Below, one piece after another: positions 6,840 through 16,863 of a stretch of DNA of 64,000 nt; position 1 is the stretch's first letter, and each line of letters opens with the position of its first letter. Below the pieces are notes generated by a model, which had not been told where the DNA came from, did no database searches, and was given only the letters and a program-made list of their open reading frames with translations. This DNA is from Rufibacter immobilis (GTDB taxonomy: Bacteria; Bacteroidota; Bacteroidia; Cytophagales; Hymenobacteraceae), in assembly GCF_003721565.1 (NCBI RefSeq), contig NZ_RJJE01000017.1:1104636-1168635 (forward strand), written 5' to 3'. The position numbers and the translations under genes are program-made.

Positions 6840-9788
6840 ATGAGAAAAATATCATTACTCTTCATTCTATTTCTAGCCATCTCCGTTGCAGGATATGGTC
6901 AGTCAACATCCGTGAGAGGCCAGGCCGTGGGAGGTGGTTCTCCCTTGATAGGGGCCACGGTAGCCCTGCTGAACGCGCAGGATTCCAGTGTGTACAAAGG
7001 AGCCGCCACAGACGTGGAGGGCAGATTTGAGATTGCCGGTATCCCCAACGGACGTTTCGTGCTCAAGGTGTCTTACCTGGGCTTCAGCGACTTTTACCGG
7101 GCCATCACGGCCGCCGGAGCCCCCATCCAGTTGGGCACCATCACGCTGGGCCAGGGAGCCACTCAGTTGAAAGAAGTGGAAGTAGTGGGCCGCGCCGCCA
7201 CCGTCATCCAGAAGCAGGATACCTCTGAGATGAACGCGGCCGCCTTCAAAGTAAACCGCGACGCCAACGCCGAGAACCTCATCCAGAAAATGCCGGGCAT
7301 CACCATCCAGAACGGACAGGTGCAGGCCCAGGGCGAACGGGTGCAGCGCGTGCTGGTAGACGGGAAAGAATTTTTCGGGGAAGATCCCAGCGCGGTACTC
7401 AAGAACTTGCCTGCCGAGGTGATCTCCAAAATACAGGTTTTTGACCGCCAGAGCGACCAGGCCCAGTTTACCGGCTTCAACGACGGCAACGAACAGAAAA
7501 CCATCAACATCGTGACCAAACCCGAGTTCCGGACCGGCCGTTTCGGGCGGATCAGCGCCGGAGCGGGTACTGACAATCGCTATAGAATCAGCGGGAACAT
7601 CAACCAATTTGAGGGGGACCGCCGCATTTCCATTGTGGGCCTGAGCAATAACGTGAACGAGCAGAACTTCTCCTCCGAAGACCTGGTGGGCGTAGCCAGC
7701 GCCTCTAGCCGGGGCGGCGGAAACCGGGGAGGCGGAGGCGGTGGTGGTCCCCGCGGTGGCGGAGGTGGCGGCTTTGGCGGCGGCAACAACACCGGCGACT
7801 TTCTGGTGAACACCAACAACGGGATTGCCAAAACCAACGCCATAGGCATCAACTACCTGGACAAATGGGGCAAGAAAGTAGACGTGCAGGGCAGTTACTT
7901 CTTCAACCACACAGACAATGACTATACCTATTCTTCTTTCAGGAACTTTGAACGCGACGGCTACCAGGTAAGTGAGAATGGCAATTCAAACGGATTGAAC
8001 CAGAACCACAGATTCAATCTGAGGTTAACTTATAACATAGACTCAGCTAACTCCATTATTGTGCGGCCTAGGCTGAGTGTGCAGAAGAACAACGGCGACA
8101 GCTTTACAGAATCCAACCTGCTGGGAAACCTGGATGGGCAGCCAAGGAATATCTTCATCAATAACTTTGACAACCTGTTCCGTTCAGACCTGACGGGCAT
8201 TAACTTCAACAACAACATCCTGTACCGCCACAGTTTTGCCAAAAGAGGACGTACCATCAGCTTGGATGTATCCAATGGGTACAATCAGAACAAAGGTGAC
8301 AGCAGATCTGATATCTCTTACTTCTTTGACCGCAACAATGAGGGCGACGACTCACTGATTTACCTGAATTCAAACTTAAACAACAAGGGCTACTCTGTGG
8401 GTGGAAGCCTGAATTATACCGAGCCCCTCACCCAGAACACGCAATTGCAGCTAACGTACGCCACCAACTACAGCAACTCAGACGGCGACAGACGCACCTA
8501 TCAATTCCGGCCGGTAACGGAAATGTATGACAGCCTGGTGACAAACCAATCCAGCACGGTAGACAATGTGACCAAAACGCAGGAATTTGGCGGTGGCTGG
8601 CGCTACAATACCCGTAACTTCCAGTTAATGCTGAGTGCCCGTTACCAATGGTTGCAGCTCTCTACTGACCAGTTGTACCCTACTGCTATAGACACCACCC
8701 GCAACTACCACAATGTGTTGCCGTTCGCCATGTTACGCTACAACTTCAATCAGGACCGCAACATCAGGGTCTTCTACATGGGCCGTTCGCAGACTCCTTC
8801 TGTAGATCAGTTACAGAGTGCGGTAGATGTGTCCAGCCCAACCTTGATCACGCAGGGGAACCCCAACCTGGGCCAGAGCTTCAGCCATAACTTCAACATC
8901 AGGTACTCAGCGGCGAATCCCGGCAAGTCTTCTAACTTCTTTGCAGTTTTGGGCGGCTCCGTAAGCCAGGACTATATTGGCCGACTCACCATCAGAAACA
9001 ACGCTAGAGGCGAAAACGCTCCTTCCTACACCACTCCTTCCGGTATTGTCCTGAAGAGCGGGGTGCAGCTTTCCTCGCCGGTTAATCTGTCAGGCCAGTA
9101 CTCGCTCCGCTCATTCTTCAACTACGGTCTGCCCTTGGGTTTCATCAAGTCAAACCTGAACCTGAACGCCAACGCGACCTATTCTTACACCCCAGCGCTG
9201 TACGCCGACACTGAAAGCGCCTACAGAATCGTGAACAATGATACCAAAAGCACCAACGTGGGCGCAGGCGTGGTTCTGAGCAGCAACATCAGTGAGAACT
9301 TTGACTTCCTGGTGTCCACAAATGCTACGTACAATAAAGTAGACTATACTTACCTTACGCAGCAGGGCAACAACAACTACAACCAAAGCAGTTTGGTACG
9401 CCTAAACTGGCTGGCCTGGAAAGGTCTGAACATCACCACTGAAGTGAACCACCAATACAACGGCGGACTTTCTGCGGGCATAGACAAGACGTTCATGCTC
9501 TGGAACGGCAGCATTGGCTACAAGTTCATGAAAGACCAGCAAGCCGAAATCAGGTTATCTGCCTTTGACATTCTTGGTGAGAACACCAGCATCCAGCGGA
9601 ACTACCAGGCTAACTACTATGAAGACGTGCAGACCACCGTGTTGCAGCGCTACTTCATGCTGAGCTTCAACTATAACCTGCGTCAGTTCGGTTCTGCCCG
9701 GGGTGGCAACACCCCTCCTGCTGGCAGACCAGGCGGTTACCCAGGTGGTGGCTACCCCGGCGGCGGACGCCCAGGCGGTAATTTCTAA
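6840..9788 (+). CDS. TonB-dependent receptor-like outer-membrane beta-barrel protein
   Basis: A 982-residue exported protein with signal peptide MRKISLLFILFLAISVAGYG. Residues about 22-105 are a CarboxypepD_reg-like immunoglobulin fold (VRGQAVGGGSPLIGATVALL, VLKVSYLGFSDF), about 125-230 resemble a plug (AENLIQKMPGITIQNGQVQA, RVLVDGKEFFGEDPS, TINIVTK), and the rest is a beta-barrel of the OMP_b-brl_3 type with many aromatic/aliphatic alternating strands (YNFNQDRNIRVFYMGRS, LQRYFMLSFNYNL). It resembles SusC-like proteins but stands alone with no SusD partner. Unusual are a glycine-rich external loop near 285-315 and a Gly/Pro-rich C-terminal tail instead of a terminal Phe-ended strand. Ligand unknown. 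Confidence 0.85.
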   Translation: MRKISLLFILFLAISVAGYGQSTSVRGQAVGGGSPLIGATVALLNAQDSSVYKGAATDVEGRFEIAGIPNGRFVLKVSYLGFSDFYRAITAAGAPIQLGTITLGQGATQLKEVEVVGRAATVIQKQDTSEMNAAAFKVNRDANAENLIQKMPGITIQNGQVQAQGERVQRVLVDGKEFFGEDPSAVLKNLPAEVISKIQVFDRQSDQAQFTGFNDGNEQKTINIVTKPEFRTGRFGRISAGAGTDNRYRISGNINQFEGDRRISIVGLSNNVNEQNFSSEDLVGVASASSRGGGNRGGGGGGGPRGGGGGGFGGGNNTGDFLVNTNNGIAKTNAIGINYLDKWGKKVDVQGSYFFNHTDNDYTYSSFRNFERDGYQVSENGNSNGLNQNHRFNLRLTYNIDSANSIIVRPRLSVQKNNGDSFTESNLLGNLDGQPRNIFINNFDNLFRSDLTGINFNNNILYRHSFAKRGRTISLDVSNGYNQNKGDSRSDISYFFDRNNEGDDSLIYLNSNLNNKGYSVGGSLNYTEPLTQNTQLQLTYATNYSNSDGDRRTYQFRPVTEMYDSLVTNQSSTVDNVTKTQEFGGGWRYNTRNFQLMLSARYQWLQLSTDQLYPTAIDTTRNYHNVLPFAMLRYNFNQDRNIRVFYMGRSQTPSVDQLQSAVDVSSPTLITQGNPNLGQSFSHNFNIRYSAANPGKSSNFFAVLGGSVSQDYIGRLTIRNNARGENAPSYTTPSGIVLKSGVQLSSPVNLSGQYSLRSFFNYGLPLGFIKSNLNLNANATYSYTPALYADTESAYRIVNNDTKSTNVGAGVVLSSNISENFDFLVSTNATYNKVDYTYLTQQGNNNYNQSSLVRLNWLAWKGLNITTEVNHQYNGGLSAGIDKTFMLWNGSIGYKFMKDQQAEIRLSAFDILGENTSIQRNYQANYYEDVQTTVLQRYFMLSFNYNLRQFGSARGGNTPPAGRPGGYPGGGYPGGGRPGGNF

Positions 9789-9808
9789 GCTTTTCCTGAC
9801 CATTTCCT

Positions 9809-9844
9809 GTTTAGGGCCTCTTTTTGGAAAAAGAGGCCCTAAAC
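9809..9844. repeat. GTTTAGGGGC-type hairpin with compensatory core
   Basis: Core reads GGGCCTCTTTTT paired with AAAAAGAGGCCC, so both arms have changed relative to the consensus while pairing is kept. Confidence 0.85.
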
Positions 9845-9973
9845 TGTTTTTAGGCCCTTGGGTTTCTTCGTTCACCGAGGTTTGCGCTAGAAAGAGGAAG
9901 TATATAATTCTATTTTCAAGCTGATTTCTTTGATCAGCAAACCCAAAACGCAGAGACTATTCCCACGCCTTCC

Positions 9974-10113
9974 GTCCCCCTTTGAAGGGGGTAGGGGGAT
10001 GACCAAGACGGCAGAAGAACCATTAACTTCAGCTAAAATGATTGAGAAAATGATTCTCGGGAATGCCATCATCAGCATGAGTCATCATCCCCCTACCCCC
10101 TTCCAAGGGGGAC
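9974..10113. repeat. inverted repeat, CCCCCTT/GGGGGTAGGGGGAT type
   Basis: About 30 bases at 9974-10003 (GTCCCCCTTTGAAGGGGGTA onward) recur in inverted orientation at 10081-10113 with one substitution and a three-base insertion; each arm also contains its own small palindrome. MITE/REP-like; no coding content between the arms. Confidence 0.75.
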
Positions 10114-10120
10114 TTTATGC

Positions 10121-10170
10121 GGGAGGCGTTTTGGTCCTGATTTTAGAAAAACGGCCGCTAAACGCCCTCC
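10121..10170. repeat. GTTTAGGGGC-type hairpin, degenerate core
   Basis: Right arm AAAAACGGCCGCTAAAC; the left arm is diverged, but outer bases GGGAGGCG and CGCCCTCC still pair. Confidence 0.6.
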
Positions 10171-10392
10171 TCCTGCCAAAAGATGCCCCGGAAGCTGTAA
10201 AACCGTACAAATTCCTTTTTGACTTTCCCCCCCTAGCCCTTACATTCGGCTTTTGGTGATCTTGTGGGGGCGAAGCCGGTATTCACTAAAAGAAAGCAGG
10301 TTCCTTCTTCCCCCACTCCCCGCACCGGTTTACGCTTTACCAGATCAAAAGCCGATGCTGCCGGCCCTGGCCGCATTGGTTTGCCTACGTTC

Positions 10393-13335
10393 ATGAACCC
10401 AGAGAAATTACAGTACCTTGCCCAGAAGCTGGAAGGAGAGCTCCACTTTGACAACACCATGCGCACCCTCTACGCCACCGATGCCTCGGCGTACCGGGAG
10501 GTGCCCCTTGCCGTCGCGTTTCCTGCCTCGGTACAGGACATCAAGACCCTGATTCAGTTTGCCCGGCTGGAAGGCACATCGCTGATTCCGCGTACGGCGG
10601 GGACGTCGTTGGCGGGCCAGGTAGTGGGAGCTGGCATTGTGGTGGATGTGTCCAGGACGTTTACCAAGATTCTGGAGGTAAACCCTGAGGAAGGTTGGGT
10701 GCGGGTGGAGCCGGGCGTGATACGGGATGAGCTGAATATGTTTCTGCGGCAGCATGGCCTGTACTTCGGGCCAGAGACGTCTACCGCTAACCGCGCCATG
10801 ATTGGCGGGATGGTGGGCAACAACTCCTGCGGGTCTAACTCTATTGTGTACGGCAGCGCGCGGGAACACTTGCTGAGCGTGAAGGCCCTACTGAGCGATG
10901 GCACGGAGGCGGAATTCGGGGCGCTGACCCTGGAAGAATTTGAGGCCAAATGCCGCGGTGAGAATACCAGTGGCGACTTAGAGACGCGCATTTACCAGGC
11001 CACCAAGGCCATGCTGAGCCACGTGCCTACGCAGGAGAACATCCGCGCGGAGTTTCCGAAACCCAGCATCCAGCGCCGGAACACCGGGTATGCCATTGAC
11101 CTGCTGTTGGAGACCGAGCCGTTTACCCAAGGCAAAGAGCCGTTCAACTTCTGTAAACTGATTGCCGGTTCAGAGGGTACACTGGCGTTCCTTACGGAGA
11201 TCAAACTGCACGCAGACCCGCTTCCGCCAAAGGAAATTGGCTTGCTGTGTATCCACTGCGAAACCGTAGATGAATCGCTGCGGGCGAATTTGGTGGCGCT
11301 GCGCCATAACCCAAGTGCAAGTGAGCTCATGGACCACTACGTGCTGGAGTGTACTAAAACCAACATTGAGCAGAGCCAGAACCGCTTTTTCGTGAAAGGT
11401 GACCCGGGCGCTATTCTGGTGGTGGAATTCACCGACCATACCCAGGCCGCTATTCAGGAGCGGGCCGATGCACTGATCAAAGACTTAGAAGAAAATAAAC
11501 TGGGTTACCACTATCCGCTGGTACTGGGCACCGACACCAAGAAAGTCTGGACGCTCAGAAAAGCGGGCCTCGGGTTGTTGTCTAACATCCCCGGAGATGC
11601 CAAACCAGTGGCGGTGATTGAAGATACGGCGGTAGATGTGGCAGACCTGCCAGAGTTCATCCGGGAGTTTAACCTCACGCTGGAGCAGTACGGCTTGTAC
11701 TGCGTGCACTATGCCCACGCGGGCACCGGAGAGCTGCACCTGCGGCCTATCATTGACCTGAAGACCGAGGAAGGCAATAAGCTGTTCCGGGACATTGCCA
11801 CCGAGATTGCCCACCTGGTGAAGAAGTACCGCGGCTCTCTGAGCGGCGAGCACGGCGATGGCCGTCTGCGCGGCGAGTTTATCCCGTTCATGATTGGCGA
11901 GGAAAACTACAAGCTGCTGGAAGAAGTGAAGCGCGTGTGGGACCCGGGCAACATCTTCAACCCGGGCAAGATTGTGAACACGCCGTCTATGAACACCTTC
12001 CTGCGCTATGAGCCAGGACAGGAGACCCCAGAGTTTGACACGGTGTTCAAGTTCAGCCAGGCGGGGGGCGTGCTCAGAGCCGCTGAGCTTTGCAACGGCT
12101 CCGGCGACTGTCGCAAAACGCATCTCACCGGCGGTACCATGTGCCCTAGCTATATGGTGACCCGCAATGAGAAAGACACAACCCGCGGACGAGCCAACGT
12201 GATGCGCGAGTTCCTGACCCGCTCGCCTAAAGCCAACCGCTTTGACCACCATGAAATCAAAGATGCCATGGATCTGTGCCTTTCCTGCAAAGGCTGCAAG
12301 TCTGAGTGCCCTTCTAACGTAGACGTAGCCAAGCTGAAAGCCGAGTTCCTGCAGCATTACTATGATGCCAACGGCGTTCCGTTCCGGACGCGCCTCATCT
12401 CTAATTTCAACAACGCAAACAAACTGGCGGCACTCCTGCCGGGTGCCTACAACCTGCTCTTCAAAAACGATTTCACGGCCAAAGCCTTCAAGAAAGCCGT
12501 AGGGTTCGCGCCGGAGCGCACCTTGCCGCTGCTGCATAAAACCACGCTGCGCAGCTGGTTTAAGAAGCACCAGAAAGAGAAACTGAAAGAGTGCAAGACC
12601 TTCAAGAAGAAGGTGTACCTGTTCTGCGACGAGTTCACCAACTACAATGACACGCCTATTGGTATCAAAGCGGTGCTGCTGCTGGAGAAGCTGGGCTATG
12701 AGGTAGTGATACCAGAGCACGAAGAAAGCGGCCGTACCTACCTGTCTAAGGGTCTGGTGCGCGATGCCAAGAAACTGGCCCAGAAGAATGTAGCCATGCT
12801 GCACAAACTAATCTCTTCAGAGACGCCGCTCATCGGTATTGAACCCAGCTGTATCCTCTCCTTCCGTGATGAGTACTTGGATCTGGTAGACGAAGACCAA
12901 CTGGAAGACGCCAAAAAGCTTTCCATCCACTGCCTTCAGTTTGATGAGTTTATTGCGCGGGAAATCCTGAACAAGAATATTGAGAAGGATCTTTTCAAAG
13001 ACGAGGCCCGCCTGATTAAACTGCACGGCCACTGCCACCAGAAGGCGCTTTCCAGCGTGCTGTACACCCAGCAGATGCTGAGCTTACCAGCCAACTACAA
13101 GGTGGAAGTCATTCCATCGGGTTGCTGCGGCATGGCCGGCTCCTTCGGGTATGAAGCCGAGCATTACGAGGTCTCCATGAAAGTAGGCGAACTGGTGCTC
13201 TTCCCTACCGTCCGCCAACAACCCGCCGATGTCATCATCGCCGCCCCTGGCACCAGCTGCCGCCACCAAATCCACGACGGCACCGGCAGAGACGCCCAGC
13301 ACCCTATTGAGGTTTTGTATGAAGCGTTGAGGTAA
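10393..13335 (+). CDS. FAD/Fe-S D-2-hydroxyacid dehydrogenase (YdiJ/D-lactate dehydrogenase type)
   Basis: A 980-residue fusion of a GlcD-like flavoprotein and a GlcF-like iron-sulfur protein; the start at 10393 begins MNPEKLQYLAQKLEGELHFD, with no domain upstream. Residues about 40-240 are an FAD_binding_4 domain (TSLAGQVVGAGIVVDVSR, GGMVGNNSCGSNS), about 280-530 the FAD-linked oxidase C domain (HYAHAGTGELHLRP, SGEHGDGRLRGEF), about 566-640 ferredoxin-like cysteines (CNGSGDC, CLSCKGCKSECPSNVDV), and the C-terminus has two CCG-like segments (HGHCHQKAL, PSGCCGMAGSFGYE near 911). Such enzymes oxidise D-lactate, D-2-hydroxyglutarate or glycolate and pass electrons to the respiratory chain. Monocistronic, with a terminator behind it. 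Confidence 0.9.
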   Translation: MNPEKLQYLAQKLEGELHFDNTMRTLYATDASAYREVPLAVAFPASVQDIKTLIQFARLEGTSLIPRTAGTSLAGQVVGAGIVVDVSRTFTKILEVNPEEGWVRVEPGVIRDELNMFLRQHGLYFGPETSTANRAMIGGMVGNNSCGSNSIVYGSAREHLLSVKALLSDGTEAEFGALTLEEFEAKCRGENTSGDLETRIYQATKAMLSHVPTQENIRAEFPKPSIQRRNTGYAIDLLLETEPFTQGKEPFNFCKLIAGSEGTLAFLTEIKLHADPLPPKEIGLLCIHCETVDESLRANLVALRHNPSASELMDHYVLECTKTNIEQSQNRFFVKGDPGAILVVEFTDHTQAAIQERADALIKDLEENKLGYHYPLVLGTDTKKVWTLRKAGLGLLSNIPGDAKPVAVIEDTAVDVADLPEFIREFNLTLEQYGLYCVHYAHAGTGELHLRPIIDLKTEEGNKLFRDIATEIAHLVKKYRGSLSGEHGDGRLRGEFIPFMIGEENYKLLEEVKRVWDPGNIFNPGKIVNTPSMNTFLRYEPGQETPEFDTVFKFSQAGGVLRAAELCNGSGDCRKTHLTGGTMCPSYMVTRNEKDTTRGRANVMREFLTRSPKANRFDHHEIKDAMDLCLSCKGCKSECPSNVDVAKLKAEFLQHYYDANGVPFRTRLISNFNNANKLAALLPGAYNLLFKNDFTAKAFKKAVGFAPERTLPLLHKTTLRSWFKKHQKEKLKECKTFKKKVYLFCDEFTNYNDTPIGIKAVLLLEKLGYEVVIPEHEESGRTYLSKGLVRDAKKLAQKNVAMLHKLISSETPLIGIEPSCILSFRDEYLDLVDEDQLEDAKKLSIHCLQFDEFIAREILNKNIEKDLFKDEARLIKLHGHCHQKALSSVLYTQQMLSLPANYKVEVIPSGCCGMAGSFGYEAEHYEVSMKVGELVLFPTVRQQPADVIIAAPGTSCRHQIHDGTGRDAQHPIEVLYEALR

Positions 13336-13349
13336 TGGGTGGTTATAGT

Positions 13350-13380
13350 AAAAAGGGCTAATTTAGATTTAGCCCTTTTT
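13350..13380 (+). terminator. rho-independent terminator after the FAD/Fe-S dehydrogenase
   Basis: AAAAAGGGCTAA (13350-13361) and TTAGCCCTTTTT (13369-13380) form a 12-bp stem ending in T5. It also marks the left edge of AT-rich island 1. Confidence 0.85.
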
Positions 13381-13456
13381 CATTATTTATAATTCAATTT
13401 AATTGATCAAACTAAAACAAATAAAATTAGAGAACCAACTGGTATTAAATTCAATT

Positions 13457-15328
13457 ATGGAAAGAAGAATTGAAGAGGATATTCCAATTTTAGGCAAAGT
13501 ATATGTTAACTTTGTTAATTTAGCCTCTATAGTTTTTGAATTATATGAAAAAGAGAATGAGATAGCAAGACAAAAAAACATCCCTCACCTTGGCTTAATT
13601 GCTAGAGCATTTAAGGGTGTAAACCACTCTAGATATGAATACCTTATAATACAATGTGTTATTTCAGAATTAGCAGATAATAATTTTAAGGGAACTACAA
13701 GTGCACAGGGTAATATAAAAATAAATGGACAAAGCTATTTTGGAAATGATGTTATTAAAATGTGGTTTCTTCTTTCAAACTTTGGACATTGCAAAAATAC
13801 AGTAGGTGATGAAAAAGCACTTCTTCTAAAGGCAAATCAAAAAAAAGGCTTCAGATCTCAATTAATAAACTCATTAAAGGACGATGAACTTAAGATTTGG
13901 GCTAATAATACAATAGACAATTTTGATTATATTAAGTTTCATCACATTTTATCTATTAGAAGAATATACAAATCTATACCTAGAAAACTTGATATTCAAA
14001 AGAAAATTATATCTGTATATAAATTATTATTACTTGACTCGTCATTAACTACTACAATAGCCAACCAATTACAAGTTGAGCAGTTAAAGATAATTTACAA
14101 TAACATCAGAGACCTTTCTATTCTAGCACTTGACTCTAGAAATTCATCTCTACCTATTTCAATTGATATATTATCAACTGTTCTATCTTTTGATTTTTAT
14201 GAGAACAGATATCAACAAACAAGGGCAAGTCAGATTTTTAATCCTATGATGTCTCTTCTTTACGATACGCTTTATTTAAATATAAAAAGCCAGACACGAC
14301 AAAGGGCATATGAAATTAATGCATTTTCCTCTTTAGAGGACAATATCAATACTTGTATCGAGAGAGCGTTTAATAATGGGCTTGCAAATCCAAATGAATG
14401 TAATCTCACACACTTTTTGCGTATAGAATTGCATATTAATAATGTTGATGAAATTCATATAGGAAAAGCACTTAGAAACTGCTTAACAGTAAAAAGAGGC
14501 ATAAATAATTACGTGGAAGCGTCTTTGGACTTCAATCCTTTCACTTCAATTAGAGTAATAGACTTTTACATAGTAGATAATCACTTTGATGTAAGTCATT
14601 TACCAAAATTCTTAACTAATATAAACGGAATTTTAGAAAACCAGATTAGAGGCACCTTAATAAACTTAATACACAATAAATTACACATATTTGACGGCTT
14701 AAACAAAGGAATAAAAAATATAAGTTTATCTGAAGACAATGAAACAATTCTTCGTGATTCAATATTTGAAAGTATTTCATCTGAATATTTTCAACAAATA
14801 ATAGAAAATAATATACCAGCATTCAGAAATATATTATGGGCAGTCCTTAGATTTCATATAAAAGATAACTACTATTTTGACATAGATCATCACACATCAA
14901 AAGATTATAAATTTTTTGGAGTTAACCGAAACAATGAAGAAGACCTACTTACTATTGAAGTAGATCGTGCAATTTCTACAACTACTAATAATGACAGAAA
15001 ACATGAACTAAAACAATTATTGCAATCAATTAAAAGAAAATTTAAAGGAACCACAATAGCTTGTTTATCTAGAATTACTGTATATGACTATTCCAAATCC
15101 CCAGATAAAAGAAAAGTGACTGATATAGATTCATTAGTCTTAAAATTCAATGAAGATACTATGTTACTTGAATTACATGAATCGAAAAATACTAGAACCC
15201 CTTATCGCGATGCAAAAAAAGATCTAAACCAAAAATTAATTTCCATTCTTAATAAAAATTGTACTGGCTATCGCATTAGAGAAGTAAAAGGATATGGCGC
15301 GAAGCTTATTATTAAACATAACTCCTAA
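13457..15328 (+). CDS. uncharacterised protein with a possible C-terminal PD-(D/E)XK motif (island 1)
   Basis: I do not recognise the family. The frame opens at TTG 13403, but ATG 13457 (MERRIEEDIPILGKVYVN) is the more likely start, giving 623 residues. Strongly AT-rich with AAA/ATA/TTA codons unlike its neighbours. It has no signal peptide or membrane helix. Near the C-terminus KVTDIDSLVLKF followed by LLELHESKNTR has the spacing of a PD-(D/E)XK nuclease core (D, then E-x-K about 17 residues on); this is an inference from the pattern. It is followed 61 bases later by a clearer PD-(D/E)XK gene on the same strand, suggesting a defence or mobile-element module. Confidence 0.7.
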   Translation: MERRIEEDIPILGKVYVNFVNLASIVFELYEKENEIARQKNIPHLGLIARAFKGVNHSRYEYLIIQCVISELADNNFKGTTSAQGNIKINGQSYFGNDVIKMWFLLSNFGHCKNTVGDEKALLLKANQKKGFRSQLINSLKDDELKIWANNTIDNFDYIKFHHILSIRRIYKSIPRKLDIQKKIISVYKLLLLDSSLTTTIANQLQVEQLKIIYNNIRDLSILALDSRNSSLPISIDILSTVLSFDFYENRYQQTRASQIFNPMMSLLYDTLYLNIKSQTRQRAYEINAFSSLEDNINTCIERAFNNGLANPNECNLTHFLRIELHINNVDEIHIGKALRNCLTVKRGINNYVEASLDFNPFTSIRVIDFYIVDNHFDVSHLPKFLTNINGILENQIRGTLINLIHNKLHIFDGLNKGIKNISLSEDNETILRDSIFESISSEYFQQIIENNIPAFRNILWAVLRFHIKDNYYFDIDHHTSKDYKFFGVNRNNEEDLLTIEVDRAISTTTNNDRKHELKQLLQSIKRKFKGTTIACLSRITVYDYSKSPDKRKVTDIDSLVLKFNEDTMLLELHESKNTRTPYRDAKKDLNQKLISILNKNCTGYRIREVKGYGAKLIIKHNS

Positions 15329-15389
15329 TATTGATTTAACTTTATAATCGGAGGCTAGGCATTTTTCGTTATATGAATTTAGTTTAAAC

Positions 15390-16277
15390 ATGAAATTAGT
15401 GCTTGACTGCTATTTAACAGCTATACAGAACAAAAATTATAAATTTCTTTCTATAAACCAAGATATCATTGATGATTGGGCCCTTATTCAAAACGATACA
15501 AATAGGAAATCAATAGTTTCGCATAAATCAGTAGTCTTTTCAATTAGTCAACTTTTTAAAAGAACTACAGCTTACTATAATTTAATTTCATTTGATAACA
15601 TTATATTATGGTATAGAAATGTCCTAACTGATAATGAAAAACATTATAAAGCTGGCCATAATTTTAATATATTCAATCTTCTGAAGGACAAGTTTGGATT
15701 TAGTATACAAGAAACCATGCATAGTAAGCTTTTACAGTTTTTACTAGATACTAATGAAACACATGGTCAAGGCGGGAAATTCCTTTTAGAATTTCTTAAA
15801 ATGTTAAACGTTGAATCTCCTGAAAAAGGAGTTTGGGATGTAACAGCAGAAATTGGTAGAATTGATATTTTAATTACAAGGAAACTTCCACATAGCATTA
15901 TTATAATTGAGAATAAGTCAAATTGGGCTATTGATCAAAAAAACCAATTGTATAGGTATTGGTACAATGCTATATTCTTAAAAACAAAAGAGTATAGCAC
16001 AAGCTTCTATGAAAGAAATGTTAACAATTATAAAATCCTTTATTTAGTTCCAAACACACATAAAGAGCTGGAATATCAAAGCATTTCAAAGCCCAAAGAA
16101 CTCCCATACTCATCATATCATGACCTTCCTGATATAGTACCAATACAAATAACTATAGTGTCTTTTGATGAGCACATTCAAAGATGGTTAACTAACTGTT
16201 TAAGTGTTTTACCTGCAGACAACCATAGGATTAGAGAATATATAATTCAGTATCAACACTTATGCAACAATCTTTAG
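15390..16277 (+). CDS. PD-(D/E)XK nuclease superfamily protein (PDDEXK_4-like)
   Basis: A 295-residue protein with the restriction-endonuclease-like core: FNIFNLLKDKFGFSIQETMH then LLDTNETHGQGGKFLLEFL, E154, GRIDILI with D159, IIIENKSN with E174-x-K176, and the following QKNQLYRYW (Q186, Y190), a Q-x3-Y motif seen in this superfamily. This arrangement matches the PDDEXK_4 group, widespread in accessory and defence-associated loci but with no settled function. AT-rich like the genes on both sides; the next gene starts 10 bases after its stop, implying one transcript. Catalytic activity is inferred from intact motif residues. Confidence 0.8.
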   Translation: MKLVLDCYLTAIQNKNYKFLSINQDIIDDWALIQNDTNRKSIVSHKSVVFSISQLFKRTTAYYNLISFDNIILWYRNVLTDNEKHYKAGHNFNIFNLLKDKFGFSIQETMHSKLLQFLLDTNETHGQGGKFLLEFLKMLNVESPEKGVWDVTAEIGRIDILITRKLPHSIIIIENKSNWAIDQKNQLYRYWYNAIFLKTKEYSTSFYERNVNNYKILYLVPNTHKELEYQSISKPKELPYSSYHDLPDIVPIQITIVSFDEHIQRWLTNCLSVLPADNHRIREYIIQYQHLCNNL

Positions 16278-16287
16278 TTTTAAATAA

Positions 16288-16863
16288 ATGAATGAAGAAC
16301 TTATAATAAGAGCAATGGATCTCTTTGATTCACCTGACAAATGGAATTCTTTTTGCGAGCTAATGAACAGAAATGGAGAAATCCAAAATAGATGGTGGAA
16401 AAAATTACAAACAGAAGTATATCAAAGAGAAAAGAGAAATGGCAATCCTGACTGGGATATAACCATTTGGAATCATTGGGATATGAAATGGAGTATTAGA
16501 AATGAAAACCCTCAAAGCCTTATGATTCACTTCTATGGTGACGCTTTCAGACTTTTTTCAAATGCTGGTTATCTAGACATGTCTAAAGTAGGTGAGTTAT
16601 TGAAAGATCCTAAATTCAGCATATTACAAACTTGTTTTGACAGAATAGATGGAAGCGACTTTCAAACAATTGGCTGGGAATACAGAAATTTTTATTTTGA
16701 CACTGTTTATGATGGTAGATTTCCTGACGCAAGAACATAATCTTGGTATGCAGGTAATAAAACCGCTGAATTTGCAGATCAGTTAATTAATAAGGTAAGA
16801 AAATTTCAAACTCCTGAAATGACTGAATTAATAAAGGAGATAAATATCAAATGCAAAAAATAA
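16288..16863 (+). pseudogene. small partner gene of the PD-(D/E)XK protein, interrupted by an in-frame TAA
   Basis: The frame from ATG 16288 encodes 150 residues (NGNPDWDITIWNHWDMKWSI, SLMIHFYGDAFRLFSNAGY) and meets TAA at 16738-16740. The same frame then continues without a stop for 40 more codons (SWYAGNKTAEFADQLINKV, ...TELIKEINIKCKK) to TAA at 16861-16863, with protein-like composition. Small proteins of this look often accompany PDDEXK_4 genes (from general recognition). The simplest reading is a roughly 191-residue gene broken by a nonsense mutation; a shortened functional protein, stop read-through or a sequencing error are alternatives. Confidence 0.65.

Larger units (their letters stand above)
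9789..10392. other. repeat-rich intergenic region
   Basis: No gene supported here. It holds a canonical family hairpin (9809-9844), a long C/G-rich inverted repeat (9974-10113) and a degenerate family hairpin (about 10121-10170). The open frames across it are by-products of the repeats. Confidence 0.7.

Noticed and set aside
9930-10259. 109-residue frame through the inverted repeat
   Set aside because: Composed largely of repeat arms (PPTPFQGG-like peptide) and without homologous features.
11485-12804. 439-residue open frame antisense to the FAD/Fe-S dehydrogenase
   Set aside because: Shadow of a strongly coding GC-rich gene on the opposite strand; low-complexity His/Arg/Gln-rich translation with no domain.
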